From the NCBI GenBank assembly GCA_963732095.1, contig CAVSZA010000040.1, positions 1-64,000 of the forward strand: a stretch of 64,000 bases of DNA. The letters are read 5' to 3'. This document shows, in pieces, positions 43,442 to 52,172 of this stretch (positions are counted from its first letter, which is position 1; every line of letters begins with the position of its first letter). The DNA comes from AP-15 sp963732095 (GTDB lineage Bacteria; Pseudomonadota; Alphaproteobacteria; ATCC43930; CGMCC-115725). The translations under genes and the position numbers were made by a program. The notes under the pieces were generated by a model, which saw nothing but the letters and a program-made list of their open reading frames with translations, was not told the DNA's origin and searched no databases.

Positions 43442-43669
43442 ATGGATCTCGCTGCCGCCAAAATGATCGGGGCCGGCCTTGCCTGCATTGCGCTCGTCGG
43501 AGCCGGTGTCGGCATCGGCAATGTGTTCTCGGCGCTGATAAACTCGGTTGCCCGCAACCCGGCCTCGCAAGGCCAGGTGCAGCCCTTTGCGTTTCTCGGC
43601 TTCGCGCTCGCCGAAGCGACCGGCCTTTTCGGCCTCGCCATCGCCTTCCTGATCCTCTTCGTATTTTGA
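43442..43669 (+). CDS. atpE: ATP synthase F0 subunit c
   Basis: A 75-residue hairpin of two membrane helices. The glycine-rich first helix (GAGLACIALVGAGVGIGNVF) is followed by the polar loop ARNPAS and a second helix with the proton-carrying carboxylate Glu58 in ALAEATGLFGL. It forms the rotor ring. A family A repeat follows before the b' gene. Confidence 0.97.
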   Translation: MDLAAAKMIGAGLACIALVGAGVGIGNVFSALINSVARNPASQGQVQPFAFLGFALAEATGLFGLAIAFLILFVF

Positions 43670-43702
43670 GATTCTTCCGTCCTATGCCCCTTCAGCGTTT
43701 TA

Positions 43703-43837
43703 CCCTCTCCCCCGCTGGCCGGGGGAGAGGGAAGGGTGAGGGGGCGGTCTTGCCGGTTTGCAGCCCCGCCCACCTCACCCTCCCACGCCTTCGGCATGGG
43801 CCCCTCCCTCTCCCCCCTGAAGGGCGGAGAGGGGCTG
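43703..43837. repeat. Palindromic repeat, family A, between atpE and atpF'
   Basis: An 11-bp perfect stem CCCTCTCCCCC/GGGGGAGAGGG (43703-43713 and 43721-43731) is followed by a second unit with CCCTCTCC and GGAGAGGG arms (about 43807-43833). It would be a strong RNA hairpin in the operon message just after the c-subunit gene. Confidence 0.85.
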
Positions 43838-43864
43838 CTCCCTCGGGAATCCAAGGCTAAGGCG

Positions 43865-44359
43865 ATGCCGCAGCTCGAAGTATCGACCTTTGTTCCGCAA
43901 CTGGTCTGGCTCGCTATCACATTTGTGATCCTGTACCTGCTGATGGCGGGGATCGGGCTGCCGCGGGTCGGTGGCGCCATCGAGACACGCCGCCGCCGGG
44001 TCGATGACGATCTGGCGCGGGCGGCGCAGCTGAAATCGGAGGCGGAGGCGGTGCTGGCTGCTTATCAGGCAGCCCTCGCAAAAGCCCGCGAGGAGGCTCA
44101 GGCCGCGGTCAAGGAGACGACCGACCGTATGGCGGCGGAAGCGGCCGAACGCCAGCGCCGGCTAAGCGACGCTCTCGGGCGACAGACCGCCGAGGCCGAG
44201 CGGCAGATCGCTGCGGCGAAGCAGCGTGCTCTCGCCGAGATGCCCGGCATCGCGACCGAGGTCGCCCGTTCGGTCACCGAGAAGGTGACGGGCTCGGCCG
44301 CCGATCCGGCCAATCTCGCCGCCGCGGTCGACCGAGCGCTCGGCGAGCGGGCCAGCTGA
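43865..44359 (+). CDS. atpF': ATP synthase F0 subunit b'
   Basis: A 164-residue protein with an N-terminal membrane helix (VPQLVWLAITFVILYLLMAG) and a long charged coiled coil rich in Ala, Glu, Arg and Lys. It is the b' partner of b in the peripheral stalk, typical of alphaproteobacteria and phototrophs. ATG 43865 starts the helix at the usual place. It overlaps the start of the b gene (TGATG). Confidence 0.92.
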   Translation: MPQLEVSTFVPQLVWLAITFVILYLLMAGIGLPRVGGAIETRRRRVDDDLARAAQLKSEAEAVLAAYQAALAKAREEAQAAVKETTDRMAAEAAERQRRLSDALGRQTAEAERQIAAAKQRALAEMPGIATEVARSVTEKVTGSAADPANLAAAVDRALGERAS

Positions 44360-44850
44360 TGGCCCATCTCTTTGGCGATCCGGAGTTCTATGTCCTCCTC
44401 GCCGTCGCGATCTTCTTTGTCGTCGTCTGGAAGCCGATGCGGCGAGCCATTGTCGGGGCGCTCGACTCGCGCACCGAGCGCATCCGGCAGGAGCTGGACG
44501 CGGCGCGCAACCTGCGCGATGAGGCGCAACAGGCGCTCGCCGCCTATCAGCGCCAACAGCAACAAGGAGCGGCCGAGGCGCAGGCGATCATCACCCACGC
44601 CAAGGAGGAGGCCGAGCGGATCGCGGCGCGGTCGCTGCGCGACCTCGAAACTAGCTTAAGCCGGCGCCAACAACTGGCGCAGGAACGGATCGCGCAGGAA
44701 GAAGCGAGGGCGATCTCCGAGATCCGCGCGATCGCCGTCGACGTTGCGATCGCCGCTTCGCGTCAGGTCATCGCCGCCTCGCTCGACGAACGGCGCGGCG
44801 CCGCGCTGATCGACGACGCCATCGCCGCGTTGCCCCGCCAGTTGCATTAG
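44359..44850 (+). CDS. atpF: ATP synthase F0 subunit b
   Basis: A 163-residue protein with one N-terminal membrane helix (FYVLLAVAIFFVVVWKPM) and a charged coiled coil. It pairs with b' to hold the stator. Its ATG overlaps the b' stop. Its end overlaps the convergent hpnB gene by 4 nt. Confidence 0.94.
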   Translation: MAHLFGDPEFYVLLAVAIFFVVVWKPMRRAIVGALDSRTERIRQELDAARNLRDEAQQALAAYQRQQQQGAAEAQAIITHAKEEAERIAARSLRDLETSLSRRQQLAQERIAQEEARAISEIRAIAVDVAIAASRQVIAASLDERRGAALIDDAIAALPRQLH

Positions 44851-45992
44851 GTGCTGTCGGGCGCGGGCGCCTGGACGCGTCCCTTCCAATATCCGCCGCG
44901 GCCGCGCCAGTACAACACCGCCGAGGCGACGGTCGCTGCGACGTAGAAGAGCGCAATGAGGGGCAGCAGCAAAGCAATCAAGCGCGGTGCATCGTAGGCC
45001 CGCAAAGTGGGCAGAAACGCAATGCTCATGCCGAACCAGGCAAATCCGCCGCATAACAGTGCCGCCGGCTGCGACGACAGCACCAGCAACGGCGGCGCCA
45101 GATAGGTCAAACTCAGCATCAATAGAGTGAGCGCCAGCATGACGCCCGAGTAGTCGAGCTGCGCGAAGGCGCTGCGCACGACCATGTCCCAGATCGGGCG
45201 CCAGGACCGGTATTCTCGGATGCTGGTGGTGTGCCGGGCCGGGCCGAGCCACACCTTGCCGACCGACTTGACCCGCCGGGCGAGAGCGCAATCATCGATG
45301 ATCTCGCCGCGGATGCTGTCGATCCCACCGATCCGCTCCAGCGTCGTGGCCCGGATCAGCATGCAGCCGCCCGCCGCGCCCGCGCTGCGGCGGGCCGGAT
45401 CGGCCACCCAGCGCGGCGGATAGAGCTTGAAGAAGAAGAACACGAAGGCCGGGATCAGCAGCGTCTCCCAAACGCTTCGGCAGTGCAGCCGGACCATCAG
45501 CGACACGAGATCGTAACTCTCGGTCTCGCATCGCGAGACAAGCGCACGCAAATTGCCGGGATCGTGGACGATGTCGGCGTCTGTCAGTAGAAAATAATCA
45601 GGCCGGATGGACCGAGCCGCTTCAATCCCTTGAGACATTGCCCAAAGCTTGCCGGTCCACCCTGGCGGAATGGGCTTTCCGCGGCAGATCGTCAGCCGGC
45701 CCGAGGCGTCCGCCGCGACCGCGGTGAGGGCCGCTTCGGCGGTGCCGTCGCTGCTCTGGTCGTCGACCACCACGATGTGGAAGCTGCCGCCGTAATCTTG
45801 CGCCAGCAGCGAGGCGACCGCATGCCCGACCACCGCAGCCTCATCGCGTGCCGGGATCACCGCAACGACGGATCGCCCGCCAGCGCCCGCCGCGATCGGC
45901 GCCGGCCGGTATGGCAACCACCAAAAACCGCCGCGAAAGAACAGCAGATAGACCCAGATGGCGACCGTCGCCACGCCGATGACCCGCGCCAT
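44847..45992 (-). CDS. hpnB: Hopene-associated glycosyltransferase HpnB
   Basis: A 381-residue GT2 membrane glycosyltransferase. The N-terminal helix is followed by VVAVIPARDEAAVVGHAVAS, VVVDDQSSDGTAEAAL, LLTDADIVHDPGNLRALV and ARRSAGAAGGCMLIRATTLE, with four C-terminal membrane helices. These blocks are the HpnB pattern in hopanoid loci, although no squalene-hopene cyclase is in this window. The acceptor is presumed to be a lipid. It converges on atpF and lies 12 bp downstream of the epoxide hydrolase stop. Confidence 0.88.
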   Translation of the reverse strand: MARVIGVATVAIWVYLLFFRGGFWWLPYRPAPIAAGAGGRSVVAVIPARDEAAVVGHAVASLLAQDYGGSFHIVVVDDQSSDGTAEAALTAVAADASGRLTICRGKPIPPGWTGKLWAMSQGIEAARSIRPDYFLLTDADIVHDPGNLRALVSRCETESYDLVSLMVRLHCRSVWETLLIPAFVFFFFKLYPPRWVADPARRSAGAAGGCMLIRATTLERIGGIDSIRGEIIDDCALARRVKSVGKVWLGPARHTTSIREYRSWRPIWDMVVRSAFAQLDYSGVMLALTLLMLSLTYLAPPLLVLSSQPAALLCGGFAWFGMSIAFLPTLRAYDAPRLIALLLPLIALFYVAATVASAVLYWRGRGGYWKGRVQAPAPDST

Positions 45993-46004
45993 GGGCTGGC
46001 TCGG

Positions 46005-47165
46005 TTATGGACGCCGCAGCGGCCGGAAGAACTCGCGCACCTCGTTGGCGAGCGCCTCCGGCTGCTCCAAGGCGGCGAAATGGCCGCCGCGCGGCATCAC
46101 GGTCCAGCGCCGGATATCGGTGTAGGTCCGTTGCGCCAGCGAACGCGGCGGACGCAGGATTTCGGCCGGGAACTGGGCATACCCGGCCGGGACGTCGATG
46201 GTCTGTCCATCGGGAATGGGCCACGGCCGGTGCCTGACCGCGTAATAGGGCCAAAAAGACGAGCCGATCGCGCCGGTGAACCAATAAAGGCAGATATTCG
46301 CGAGCAGCCGGTCGCGCGTGAACGCGGCTTCGACATTGCCGCCGCAATCCGACCAGGTGCGGAACTTCTCGACGATCCACGCGGCCAGTCCGACCGGGGA
46401 GTCTGTGAGGGCGAAGGCGAGCGTCTGCGGCTTGGTCCCCTGAATCCACTGGTAGCCGGTCTCGTCTCTGAGCCATATCGCGCGCTGGTCGAGATACGCC
46501 TGCTCGTCGGAAGTGGGGTTGGCCAGATCCTGCTGATCACGCCGGATCGCCAGCAGGTTGAGGTGGATGCCGATCAGCTTCTCGGGATGGGCATAGCCGA
46601 GACGCGAGGCGGTGATGGCGCCCCAGTCGCCCCCCTGGACGGCAAAGTGGGTGTAGCCCAGCGTGTCGTGCATCAGCTCGGCGACGCAGTCGGCAATCTC
46701 ATCGATGCCAAAGCGCGGCTGCCCCGATTTGAACGACAGGCCGTAACCGGGCAGGGATGGCGCGACGACGGTGAAGGCGTCCGCGGGGTCGCCGCCAAAG
46801 CGCGCGGGGTCGGTGAGCCGCGGGATCAATTCCAGGAACTCGAAGACCGATCCCGGCCAGCCGTGCAGCAGCAGTAGCGGGCACGGGGCGGGCCCCTTTC
46901 CGGGCACGTGCAGGAAATGCAGGTCTATCCCGCAGAGCGGCGTCGTGTATTGCGGAAAGGCGTTCAGCCGCGCTTCCTCGGCGCGCCAATCAAAGGTGCC
47001 GTGCCAATACTCCACGAGCTGCCGAAGGTATCCGATATCGGTGCCGTACGCCCACGGGTCCCCTGGTCCCTGGTCTGGGAAACGGGTGCGGGCGAGCCGG
47101 TCGCGGAGATCGACGATTGCCTCGTCGGGGACTCTCAGGGTGAACGGTTCCGGTCGTGGGGCCAT
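46005..47165 (-). CDS. Epoxide hydrolase (EHN-type alpha/beta hydrolase)
   Basis: A 386-residue enzyme with the N-terminal EHN domain (VPDEAIVDLRDRLARTRFPD, then YLRQLVEYWHGTFDWRAEEA) and an alpha/beta-hydrolase domain. The oxyanion motif is LLLHGWPGSVFEFLELI, the nucleophile Asp is in VQGGDWGAITAS and the catalytic His is in PRGGHFAALEQPE. It opens epoxides to diols by the microsomal/juvenile-hormone-hydrolase mechanism. It is probably in one transcript with hpnB, but a functional link is not evident. Confidence 0.92.
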   Translation of the reverse strand: MAPRPEPFTLRVPDEAIVDLRDRLARTRFPDQGPGDPWAYGTDIGYLRQLVEYWHGTFDWRAEEARLNAFPQYTTPLCGIDLHFLHVPGKGPAPCPLLLLHGWPGSVFEFLELIPRLTDPARFGGDPADAFTVVAPSLPGYGLSFKSGQPRFGIDEIADCVAELMHDTLGYTHFAVQGGDWGAITASRLGYAHPEKLIGIHLNLLAIRRDQQDLANPTSDEQAYLDQRAIWLRDETGYQWIQGTKPQTLAFALTDSPVGLAAWIVEKFRTWSDCGGNVEAAFTRDRLLANICLYWFTGAIGSSFWPYYAVRHRPWPIPDGQTIDVPAGYAQFPAEILRPPRSLAQRTYTDIRRWTVMPRGGHFAALEQPEALANEVREFFRPLRRP

Positions 47166-47283
47166 CCGAACCTCATATTCGTCGGAGTGAAGAAATGGGC
47201 CAGCATACCACTGGGTATCCGCCGGTTAATTGACTTGAGCGACGGGCAGGCGGATTGTCACCACGGCATCAGGGAACGAACGC

Positions 47284-48174
47284 ATGGGCATCGAAATTCG
47301 CCAAATGCATCCGCTTTTTGTCGGCGAAGTGAGTGGTATGGATCTCTCCCGACCGCTCGAGCCGGCGGGCGTGCGAGCCCTGTGGGAGGCGATCGACCGT
47401 TACGCCGTGCTGGTGTTTCATGACCAGCGTCTGAGCGACGAGCAGCTGCGCGATTTCGCCGGCAAATTCGGCAAGCTCGAAATCGGCCGGTTCGCCGCCG
47501 AGGGCGGCAAAAGGCGGCTGGCTTTGCCCGAGATCGGCGACATCTCGAACCTCGACGAAGAGGGCCGGCTGCGCGCACGTGACGACCGCCGGCGCCTCGA
47601 CAGCCTTGGCAATCGCATCTGGCACACCGACGCGTCCTACATGCCCGTACCGGTCGTGCTCGGAATGCTGCATGCCGTCGCCGTGCCGCCGGCCAGCGCG
47701 CTGGGCGGCGGCGAGACCGAATTTGCCGACATGCGCGCGGCCTACGATGCCTTACCCGAGACGATGAAGGAAGCAGTCGACGGGCTCGTCGCCGAGCACG
47801 ACGTCTTCTGGTCGCGGGGCCAGATCGGCTTCACGGAGTTTCTGCCCGGCGAGCGCGAGAAGTATCCGCCCTCGCGACAGCGGCTGGTGCGCCGTCACCC
47901 CGGCTCGCAGCGCAAGACCCTGTATTTGTCGGCGCACGCGTCGCACATCGCCGGCTGGCCGGTGCCCGAGGGCCGCATTCTGCTCTACGACCTCAACCTG
48001 CACGCCACCCGACCCGAATTCGTCTACAGCCATGAATGGCGGGTCGGCGACCTCGTGATTTGGGACAATCGCTGCACGATGCACCGCGGCCGACCGCACG
48101 ATGACTCATATCCGCGCGATCTGCGCCGCGCGACCACGCTCGATGTATGCTCGACCTTGGACGAGGCCGCTTAG
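47284..48174 (+). CDS. TauD/TfdA-family alpha-ketoglutarate-dependent dioxygenase
   Basis: A 296-residue Fe(II)/2-oxoglutarate oxygenase. The metal-binding HxD is in IWHTDASYMPVP and the distal His with the 2OG-binding Arg are in NRCTMHRGRPHDDSYPRDLR. Other family blocks are HPLFVGEVSGMDLSRPL and GGETEFADMRAAYDALP. Members hydroxylate taurine, phenoxyacids and many other substrates; the substrate here is not predictable. It is divergent from the epoxide hydrolase. Confidence 0.93.
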   Translation: MGIEIRQMHPLFVGEVSGMDLSRPLEPAGVRALWEAIDRYAVLVFHDQRLSDEQLRDFAGKFGKLEIGRFAAEGGKRRLALPEIGDISNLDEEGRLRARDDRRRLDSLGNRIWHTDASYMPVPVVLGMLHAVAVPPASALGGGETEFADMRAAYDALPETMKEAVDGLVAEHDVFWSRGQIGFTEFLPGEREKYPPSRQRLVRRHPGSQRKTLYLSAHASHIAGWPVPEGRILLYDLNLHATRPEFVYSHEWRVGDLVIWDNRCTMHRGRPHDDSYPRDLRRATTLDVCSTLDEAA

Positions 48175-48180
48175 CGCAGC

Positions 48181-48268
48181 CCTCACCCACCCAGCCCTGG
48201 CGGGCTGGGTCCCCCCTCTCCCGCATTGCGGGAGAGGGTGCCGAGCGCAGGGAGGCGGGTGAGGGTCA
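48181..48268. repeat. Palindromic repeat, family A variant, between the dioxygenase and the LLM oxidoreductase
   Basis: Almost the same as the element inside imuB (11811-11900): CCCAGCCCTGGCGGGCTGGG followed by CCCTCTCCCGCATTGCGGGA and arms CCTCACCC/GGGTGAGG. It sits between two convergent genes and may act as a shared terminator. Confidence 0.85.
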
Positions 48269-48276
48269 CCCCCGGC

Positions 48277-49467
48277 CTAGTTCGCCATTGCCGGCTCGCG
48301 GACCTTCGCCTGCTCGAAGGCTGGCATCACCTCGGAGGCGAACCACTCGAGCTGTTCGAGGCATACCGCTTTTGGCACGCCGACAGACAAGCTGACCGAC
48401 ACCCGGTCGAGGCCGGGGTAGCGCCTTTCGAGGCTTTTTAGATGCTCGACGACCTGCTCCGGCGAACCGCACAGGAAGCCGCCATTGGCAATGGCATCCT
48501 CGATCCGGGGCAGCTTTGCAGTCGCGGCGCGCTTGGGATCGCGCATGATCTCGATTTGCTCGTCGCTGAGGGCCCGCACTAGCCGCAGCTCACCAAACAT
48601 TTTCATGTTCTCTTCATAGAATTTGGCGGCTTCTCGAATCCCCTGTTCCCGGTTTTTGGCGAGATAGAAATGGAAGCCGAAACACAGCCGCTCGCCCAGT
48701 TCGAGATGCTGGCCGCGGCGCGCATGCGCTTCCTGCCAACCAAGGACCACTCTGTGCATCGCACCGCCCTCGGCCGAGCCGCCACCGATCAGTCCCCTGA
48801 TCCCGTGCTTTGCCATAAAATCCATGGCTCGCGCCGTGCCGCCCTGAATGGGCTGCCAGCACTCGACCGGGAGCCGCAACGGTCGCGGCACTACGGTCAG
48901 CTCCTTGAGTGTGTAGCCGCGATACGGCACTTCCGGCGGCAAGGTGTAGTACTTGCCGCGATGGGAGAACGACTCCTCGTTGAGCGCCCTGAAGATGATG
49001 TCGACCTGCTCTTCGAAGAGCTCGCGGTTCGCCTGCTGGTCGAGCAGCGGCGAGCCGAAGGTTTCGACCTCCCTGGTATGGTACCCGCGCCCGACCCCGA
49101 AGATAATGCGCCCGCCGGTCAGAATGTCCGCGGTGGCATAATCCTCGGCCAGCCGCAACGGGTGCCACATCGGGGTAATGTTGAAGCCGCAGCCGATTTT
49201 CAGACGCTTGGTGACATGGGCGAGATGCAGCGCCGTCATCAGGACATTCGGGATGCATTCATAGCCTTCGTGCTGAAAATGGTGCTCGGCCATCCAGAAG
49301 GCATTGTAACCGACACGATCCATCAACTGGGCCATCGCCTGAGCCTTGTCGAAGACGCCGGCTAGGGCTTCGTTGGGAAATCGACGATCGTTCACCGGAG
49401 TACCGGCATAGCCGGCATTTTCCATGTCGATGTGTCCCGCGAACAGGCTGTCAAATTTCGTGATCAT
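48277..49467 (-). CDS. LLM-class flavin-dependent oxidoreductase (luciferase-like)
   Basis: A 396-residue bacterial-luciferase-like monooxygenase. Blocks: GYNAFWMAEHHFQHEG, KRLKIGCGFNITPMWHPLRL, TGGRIIFGVGRGYHTREVE and FLCGSPEQVVEHLKSLERR. These enzymes use reduced FMN or F420 with oxygen to oxidise small organics. With the neighbouring dioxygenase and epoxide hydrolase it suggests breakdown of an uncommon carbon source; this is inference. It converges on the dioxygenase gene. Confidence 0.93.
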   Translation of the reverse strand: MITKFDSLFAGHIDMENAGYAGTPVNDRRFPNEALAGVFDKAQAMAQLMDRVGYNAFWMAEHHFQHEGYECIPNVLMTALHLAHVTKRLKIGCGFNITPMWHPLRLAEDYATADILTGGRIIFGVGRGYHTREVETFGSPLLDQQANRELFEEQVDIIFRALNEESFSHRGKYYTLPPEVPYRGYTLKELTVVPRPLRLPVECWQPIQGGTARAMDFMAKHGIRGLIGGGSAEGGAMHRVVLGWQEAHARRGQHLELGERLCFGFHFYLAKNREQGIREAAKFYEENMKMFGELRLVRALSDEQIEIMRDPKRAATAKLPRIEDAIANGGFLCGSPEQVVEHLKSLERRYPGLDRVSVSLSVGVPKAVCLEQLEWFASEVMPAFEQAKVREPAMAN

Positions 49468-49608
49468 GCCAGGTCCTCCAGAGGAAATGCCGATCGGCCT
49501 CGATCGGGCATCTTAGACCACCCTTCACGCAGGGCAACCCGGAACCCAGCGTTGCCCTGCCCGCCCGCCGGGACTACTTTCGGGCGATCAATCTGGGAGG
49601 GTTCGGAG

Positions 49609-49917
49609 ATGCGGCTTCTGATGCGGTCAATGGCTGCGCTCTATTGCGCGTGCAACATCGCTGCCGCCGATGCGCAAGTGGTCGGCAACACCATTACCGC
49701 CGACCACGCCAGCATTGGCAGAGTTCAGGCGCAAATCCAGAAATACGACCAAGCTATAGCAGTTGTCAGCCAGCTTAACCGTTCGTCCTCGAGCGTGGAA
49801 TGCAACGGTGTCTGTTACTTTCCGAGCAGCAGCAGGCCGATCGCTTGGAAATGTGATCCGGGAAGGAAGTGCGACTTGCTTTGTACGGTTATCCCGCCGG
49901 TCGGCGGGTGCAATTAA
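49609..49917 (+). CDS. Small secreted cysteine-containing protein
   Basis: A 102-residue protein preceded by a strong ribosome site (GGGAGGGTTCGG before ATG 49609). A signal peptide (MRLLMRSMAALYCACNIAAA, cleavage near ADA-QVV) precedes a helix (SIGRVQAQIQKYDQAIAVVS) and a C-terminal part with six cysteines (ECNGVC, KCDPGRKCDLLC, final GGC). Disulfides in the periplasm or outside are likely. I do not recognise the family. It may be a structural, inhibitor or toxin-like small protein; none of these is shown. Confidence 0.65.
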   Translation: MRLLMRSMAALYCACNIAAADAQVVGNTITADHASIGRVQAQIQKYDQAIAVVSQLNRSSSSVECNGVCYFPSSSRPIAWKCDPGRKCDLLCTVIPPVGGCN

Positions 49918-49959
49918 GTGGCGGGCGCGCGGGCGCGATGACCGCGCGCTCCTCCCGGC

Positions 49960-50445
49960 TCAGCCCGGTTGAAAAGTCAGGGTCAATTCCGCAATGCCGG
50001 CCGCGACATTGAGACCGGTGGTCCCTTCGATACTGACCGGCTGAAGCGCGACCGAGTTCCCGGAGCCGCCGACCAGCACGTTGGCACCGGCCCCGACCCC
50101 CACCGTCGCGCTTCCGGTGGCGCCGGCATAAGTCCCTGACAGCGAACCCGGCGCCAGATTGGCGGTCGGCGCGACGACTGTCCAAACGATGACGCCGCCT
50201 TGCAGATAGCCGATGTCGACACCGAATTTGTTGATCGCGCCGACGTAATGTTGCGGCGGCCCGCCTGCCGGCGAAAAGGTGCAGTTGATCGCCCGCGAAG
50301 AGCCGAAAACGAAGCCAAAGCCGCTGGCGACATTGCAGGTGAGCGTTCCCACCTGGACGCCCTGTGCGTGCGCCGGTGTCTCGAGTATCGAGGTGCCGGC
50401 GGACAAGCCGAGCGCGCAGATCGCAATCGCGAGTTTTCTGAGCAT
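49960..50445 (-). CDS. Secreted DUF992-family protein
   Basis: A 161-residue protein with a signal peptide (MLRKLAIAICALGLSAGTSI, cleavage near AHA-QGV) and the DUF992 pattern VQVGTLTCNVASGFGFVFGS, INCTFSPAG, HYVGAINKFGVDIGYL and a glycine-rich stretch. Family members are abundant in Rhizobiales and related groups and probably are small periplasmic beta-rich proteins; function unknown. ATG 50445 gives the signal peptide. Convergent with the small secreted protein gene. Confidence 0.85.
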   Translation of the reverse strand: MLRKLAIAICALGLSAGTSILETPAHAQGVQVGTLTCNVASGFGFVFGSSRAINCTFSPAGGPPQHYVGAINKFGVDIGYLQGGVIVWTVVAPTANLAPGSLSGTYAGATGSATVGVGAGANVLVGGSGNSVALQPVSIEGTTGLNVAAGIAELTLTFQPG

Positions 50446-50840
50446 ACTTTCAACCTCCTGCTTCCAAATCCGCTGGGGCGAAGCCAAAACAGCCGGTCAT
50501 ATAGCGCGGTCCACCGCCGGACGCTATGGTTAGTTTACCTGCCGTTTCACCAGCGGGCGCGTCATCGACTTTACGTTTCGTGGCTGCTCGACCCAGCAAC
50601 AAATTGAACTTCGGCGAACGTCGGGTGTTCCAGCGGCAAATCGCGCCCGGACATCGCGCAGCGAGCGTGACGGACTGAGGCTTGGGGTAGAGAGCTTGAG
50701 GTGAAAGACGGGCAAACCGGGCAAGTTTTTTTATTCGTGGGCTTTGTCACAATTAATCCGCTCGCGCCGGCGTCGATTTTTTGGAACAATCAATTCCTGC
50801 GGTCCGAACTGGCCGTGAACCAACTCGACAGGAAGCTGAC
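50446..50840. other. Intergenic/leader region upstream of the cold-shock gene
   Basis: No gene is supported. An imperfect hairpin ATAGC..GGTCC / GGAC.GCTAT lies at about 50502-50528 and a T7 run at 50727-50733. A long leader would be in keeping with cold-shock genes, whose 5' UTRs often control translation, but no known cold box is clear. Part of the region must serve the leftward DUF992 gene. Confidence 0.45.
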
Positions 50841-51467
50841 TTGATTAGAGACAGGAATTTCCGTCAAACCCGGCGCCGCGATTTCGACGACGACGGGTAT
50901 GACCCGCATCTCCGCGAATTTGGCGGTGCCCCGCGTTTCCCACAGCCCCGTTTCGACGTGCCATCCGGCCCGCCGGTGCGCGCCGTCGTCAAATGGTTCA
51001 AACCCGAGAGAGGCTTCGGGTTTGTCGAACTGACGGACGGCTCGGGGGATGCGTTTCTCCATGCCAGCGTGCTCGAACGCAACGGCATCACCGCGGTGCA
51101 GGCGGGTGAAACGCTCGAAATCCGCGTGGCGCCGGGACAAAAGGGACCGCAGGTCACCGAAGTCCTCAGTGTCGACAGCAGCACGGCGTCGGCGCCCGCG
51201 CCACGCCGGTCGGCCTATCCGGCGGCAGCCGGCCGTGCCCCACTTTCTACGGAAGCGACCGTCGAGGAAGCCGGCACGGTGAAGTGGTTCAATGCCCAAA
51301 AGGGGTTCGGCTTCATCGTTCGCGACGATGGCGGCAAGGATGCGTTCATCCACGCCTCGGTGCTCGAGCGATCCGGGGTCGCCACCCTCAATGAGGGCCA
51401 GCGTGTGCTGATCGACATCGCCGAGGGCCGCAAAGGCCCCGAAGCCGTCCGGGTCCGTCTCGCCTAG
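50841..51467 (+). CDS. Tandem cold-shock domain protein
   Basis: About 208 residues with two cold-shock domains. The first begins VKWFKPERGFGFVEL and has DAFLHASVLERNG; the second begins VKWFNAQKGFGFIVRDDGG with DAFIHASVLERSG. Both keep the RNP1- and RNP2-type nucleic-acid-binding motifs; an Ala/Pro-rich linker joins them. Start is taken at TTG 50841 because AGGAAG lies 7 nt upstream and the following IRDRNFRQTRR matches the common N-terminus. It probably acts as an RNA chaperone. Confidence 0.9.
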   Translation: MIRDRNFRQTRRRDFDDDGYDPHLREFGGAPRFPQPRFDVPSGPPVRAVVKWFKPERGFGFVELTDGSGDAFLHASVLERNGITAVQAGETLEIRVAPGQKGPQVTEVLSVDSSTASAPAPRRSAYPAAAGRAPLSTEATVEEAGTVKWFNAQKGFGFIVRDDGGKDAFIHASVLERSGVATLNEGQRVLIDIAEGRKGPEAVRVRLA

Positions 51468-51495
51468 ATCAGGTTCGGGCGGCCCGCCGCCCGCA

Positions 51496-51560
51496 TCGCC
51501 ACCCACGCCCACCAAGCCCCTTCGGGGCGAGCGCAGCGAGGCGGGTGAAGGTGTCCTCTG
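51496..51560. repeat. Short palindromic repeat after the cold-shock gene
   Basis: CGCCACCCACGCCCACC and its near complement GGCGGGTG flank an inner GCCCCTTCGGGGCGAGC hairpin. It is a degenerate family A element between convergent genes and may serve as a terminator. Confidence 0.6.
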
Positions 51561-51592
51561 CTAGCGCCTGCTCGCGGGTGAGGGAGGAAATG

Positions 51593-51985
51593 TCAGGCGG
51601 CGTTTCTGTCCAGCAATTCGATATGGACATTCTGTGGGCCGCGAAGAAAGGCGATCCGCACCCCAGGCCTGATCGTCTTGGGCTCGACGGTAAATTCGGC
51701 ACCCTTTTGCTTGAGCTCTACGACAACTTGATCGATCCCGTCGACACGCAGGCCGATGTGCTCGAGCCCCAAATGAGGCGGTTCGGGCGGCGCAGCGACT
51801 GCTTGCTCCGGCGGAACTTGCGCGATGAAGACAGCCACTCCCCCGAGATTGAGGTCGAGGCGCGGCCTACCGTCCGACTGCACCGAGCGAATGATCTCGG
51901 CGCCGAACATGTTCTCGTACCAGCGGGCGGTTGCTTCCGCATCCGGGCTGCGCAAATGGATGTGGTCGTAAGTGAAGGCGGTCAT
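51593..51985 (-). CDS. VOC-superfamily (glyoxalase-like) protein
   Basis: A 130-residue protein with two beta-alpha-beta-beta-beta units: FTYDHIHLRSPDAEATARWY and LGLEHIGLRVDGIDQVVVEL, ending FLRGPQNVHIELLDR. His9, His77-region and the Glu near the end are in the positions of the usual metal ligands. The family includes glyoxalase I, extradiol dioxygenases and resistance proteins; the activity here is not predictable. Confidence 0.88.
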   Translation of the reverse strand: MTAFTYDHIHLRSPDAEATARWYENMFGAEIIRSVQSDGRPRLDLNLGGVAVFIAQVPPEQAVAAPPEPPHLGLEHIGLRVDGIDQVVVELKQKGAEFTVEPKTIRPGVRIAFLRGPQNVHIELLDRNAA

Positions 51986-52172
51986 GCGTTTCTCCCTTTC
52001 CTTGGATTGCTCGCAACTCTAGGCCTGAGAGCGGTGCCCAAGCCAGTCTGATCACGCGCCGGGGACCGGCAGCCATAAGCTTTAGCGGGCTATCGCCTGA
52101 GAAGCGAAATTTCTATAACTGCGCCCATTGCGGCCAGAATGAGCGGTCGGGCTCACAACAGGAGAGGGATGG

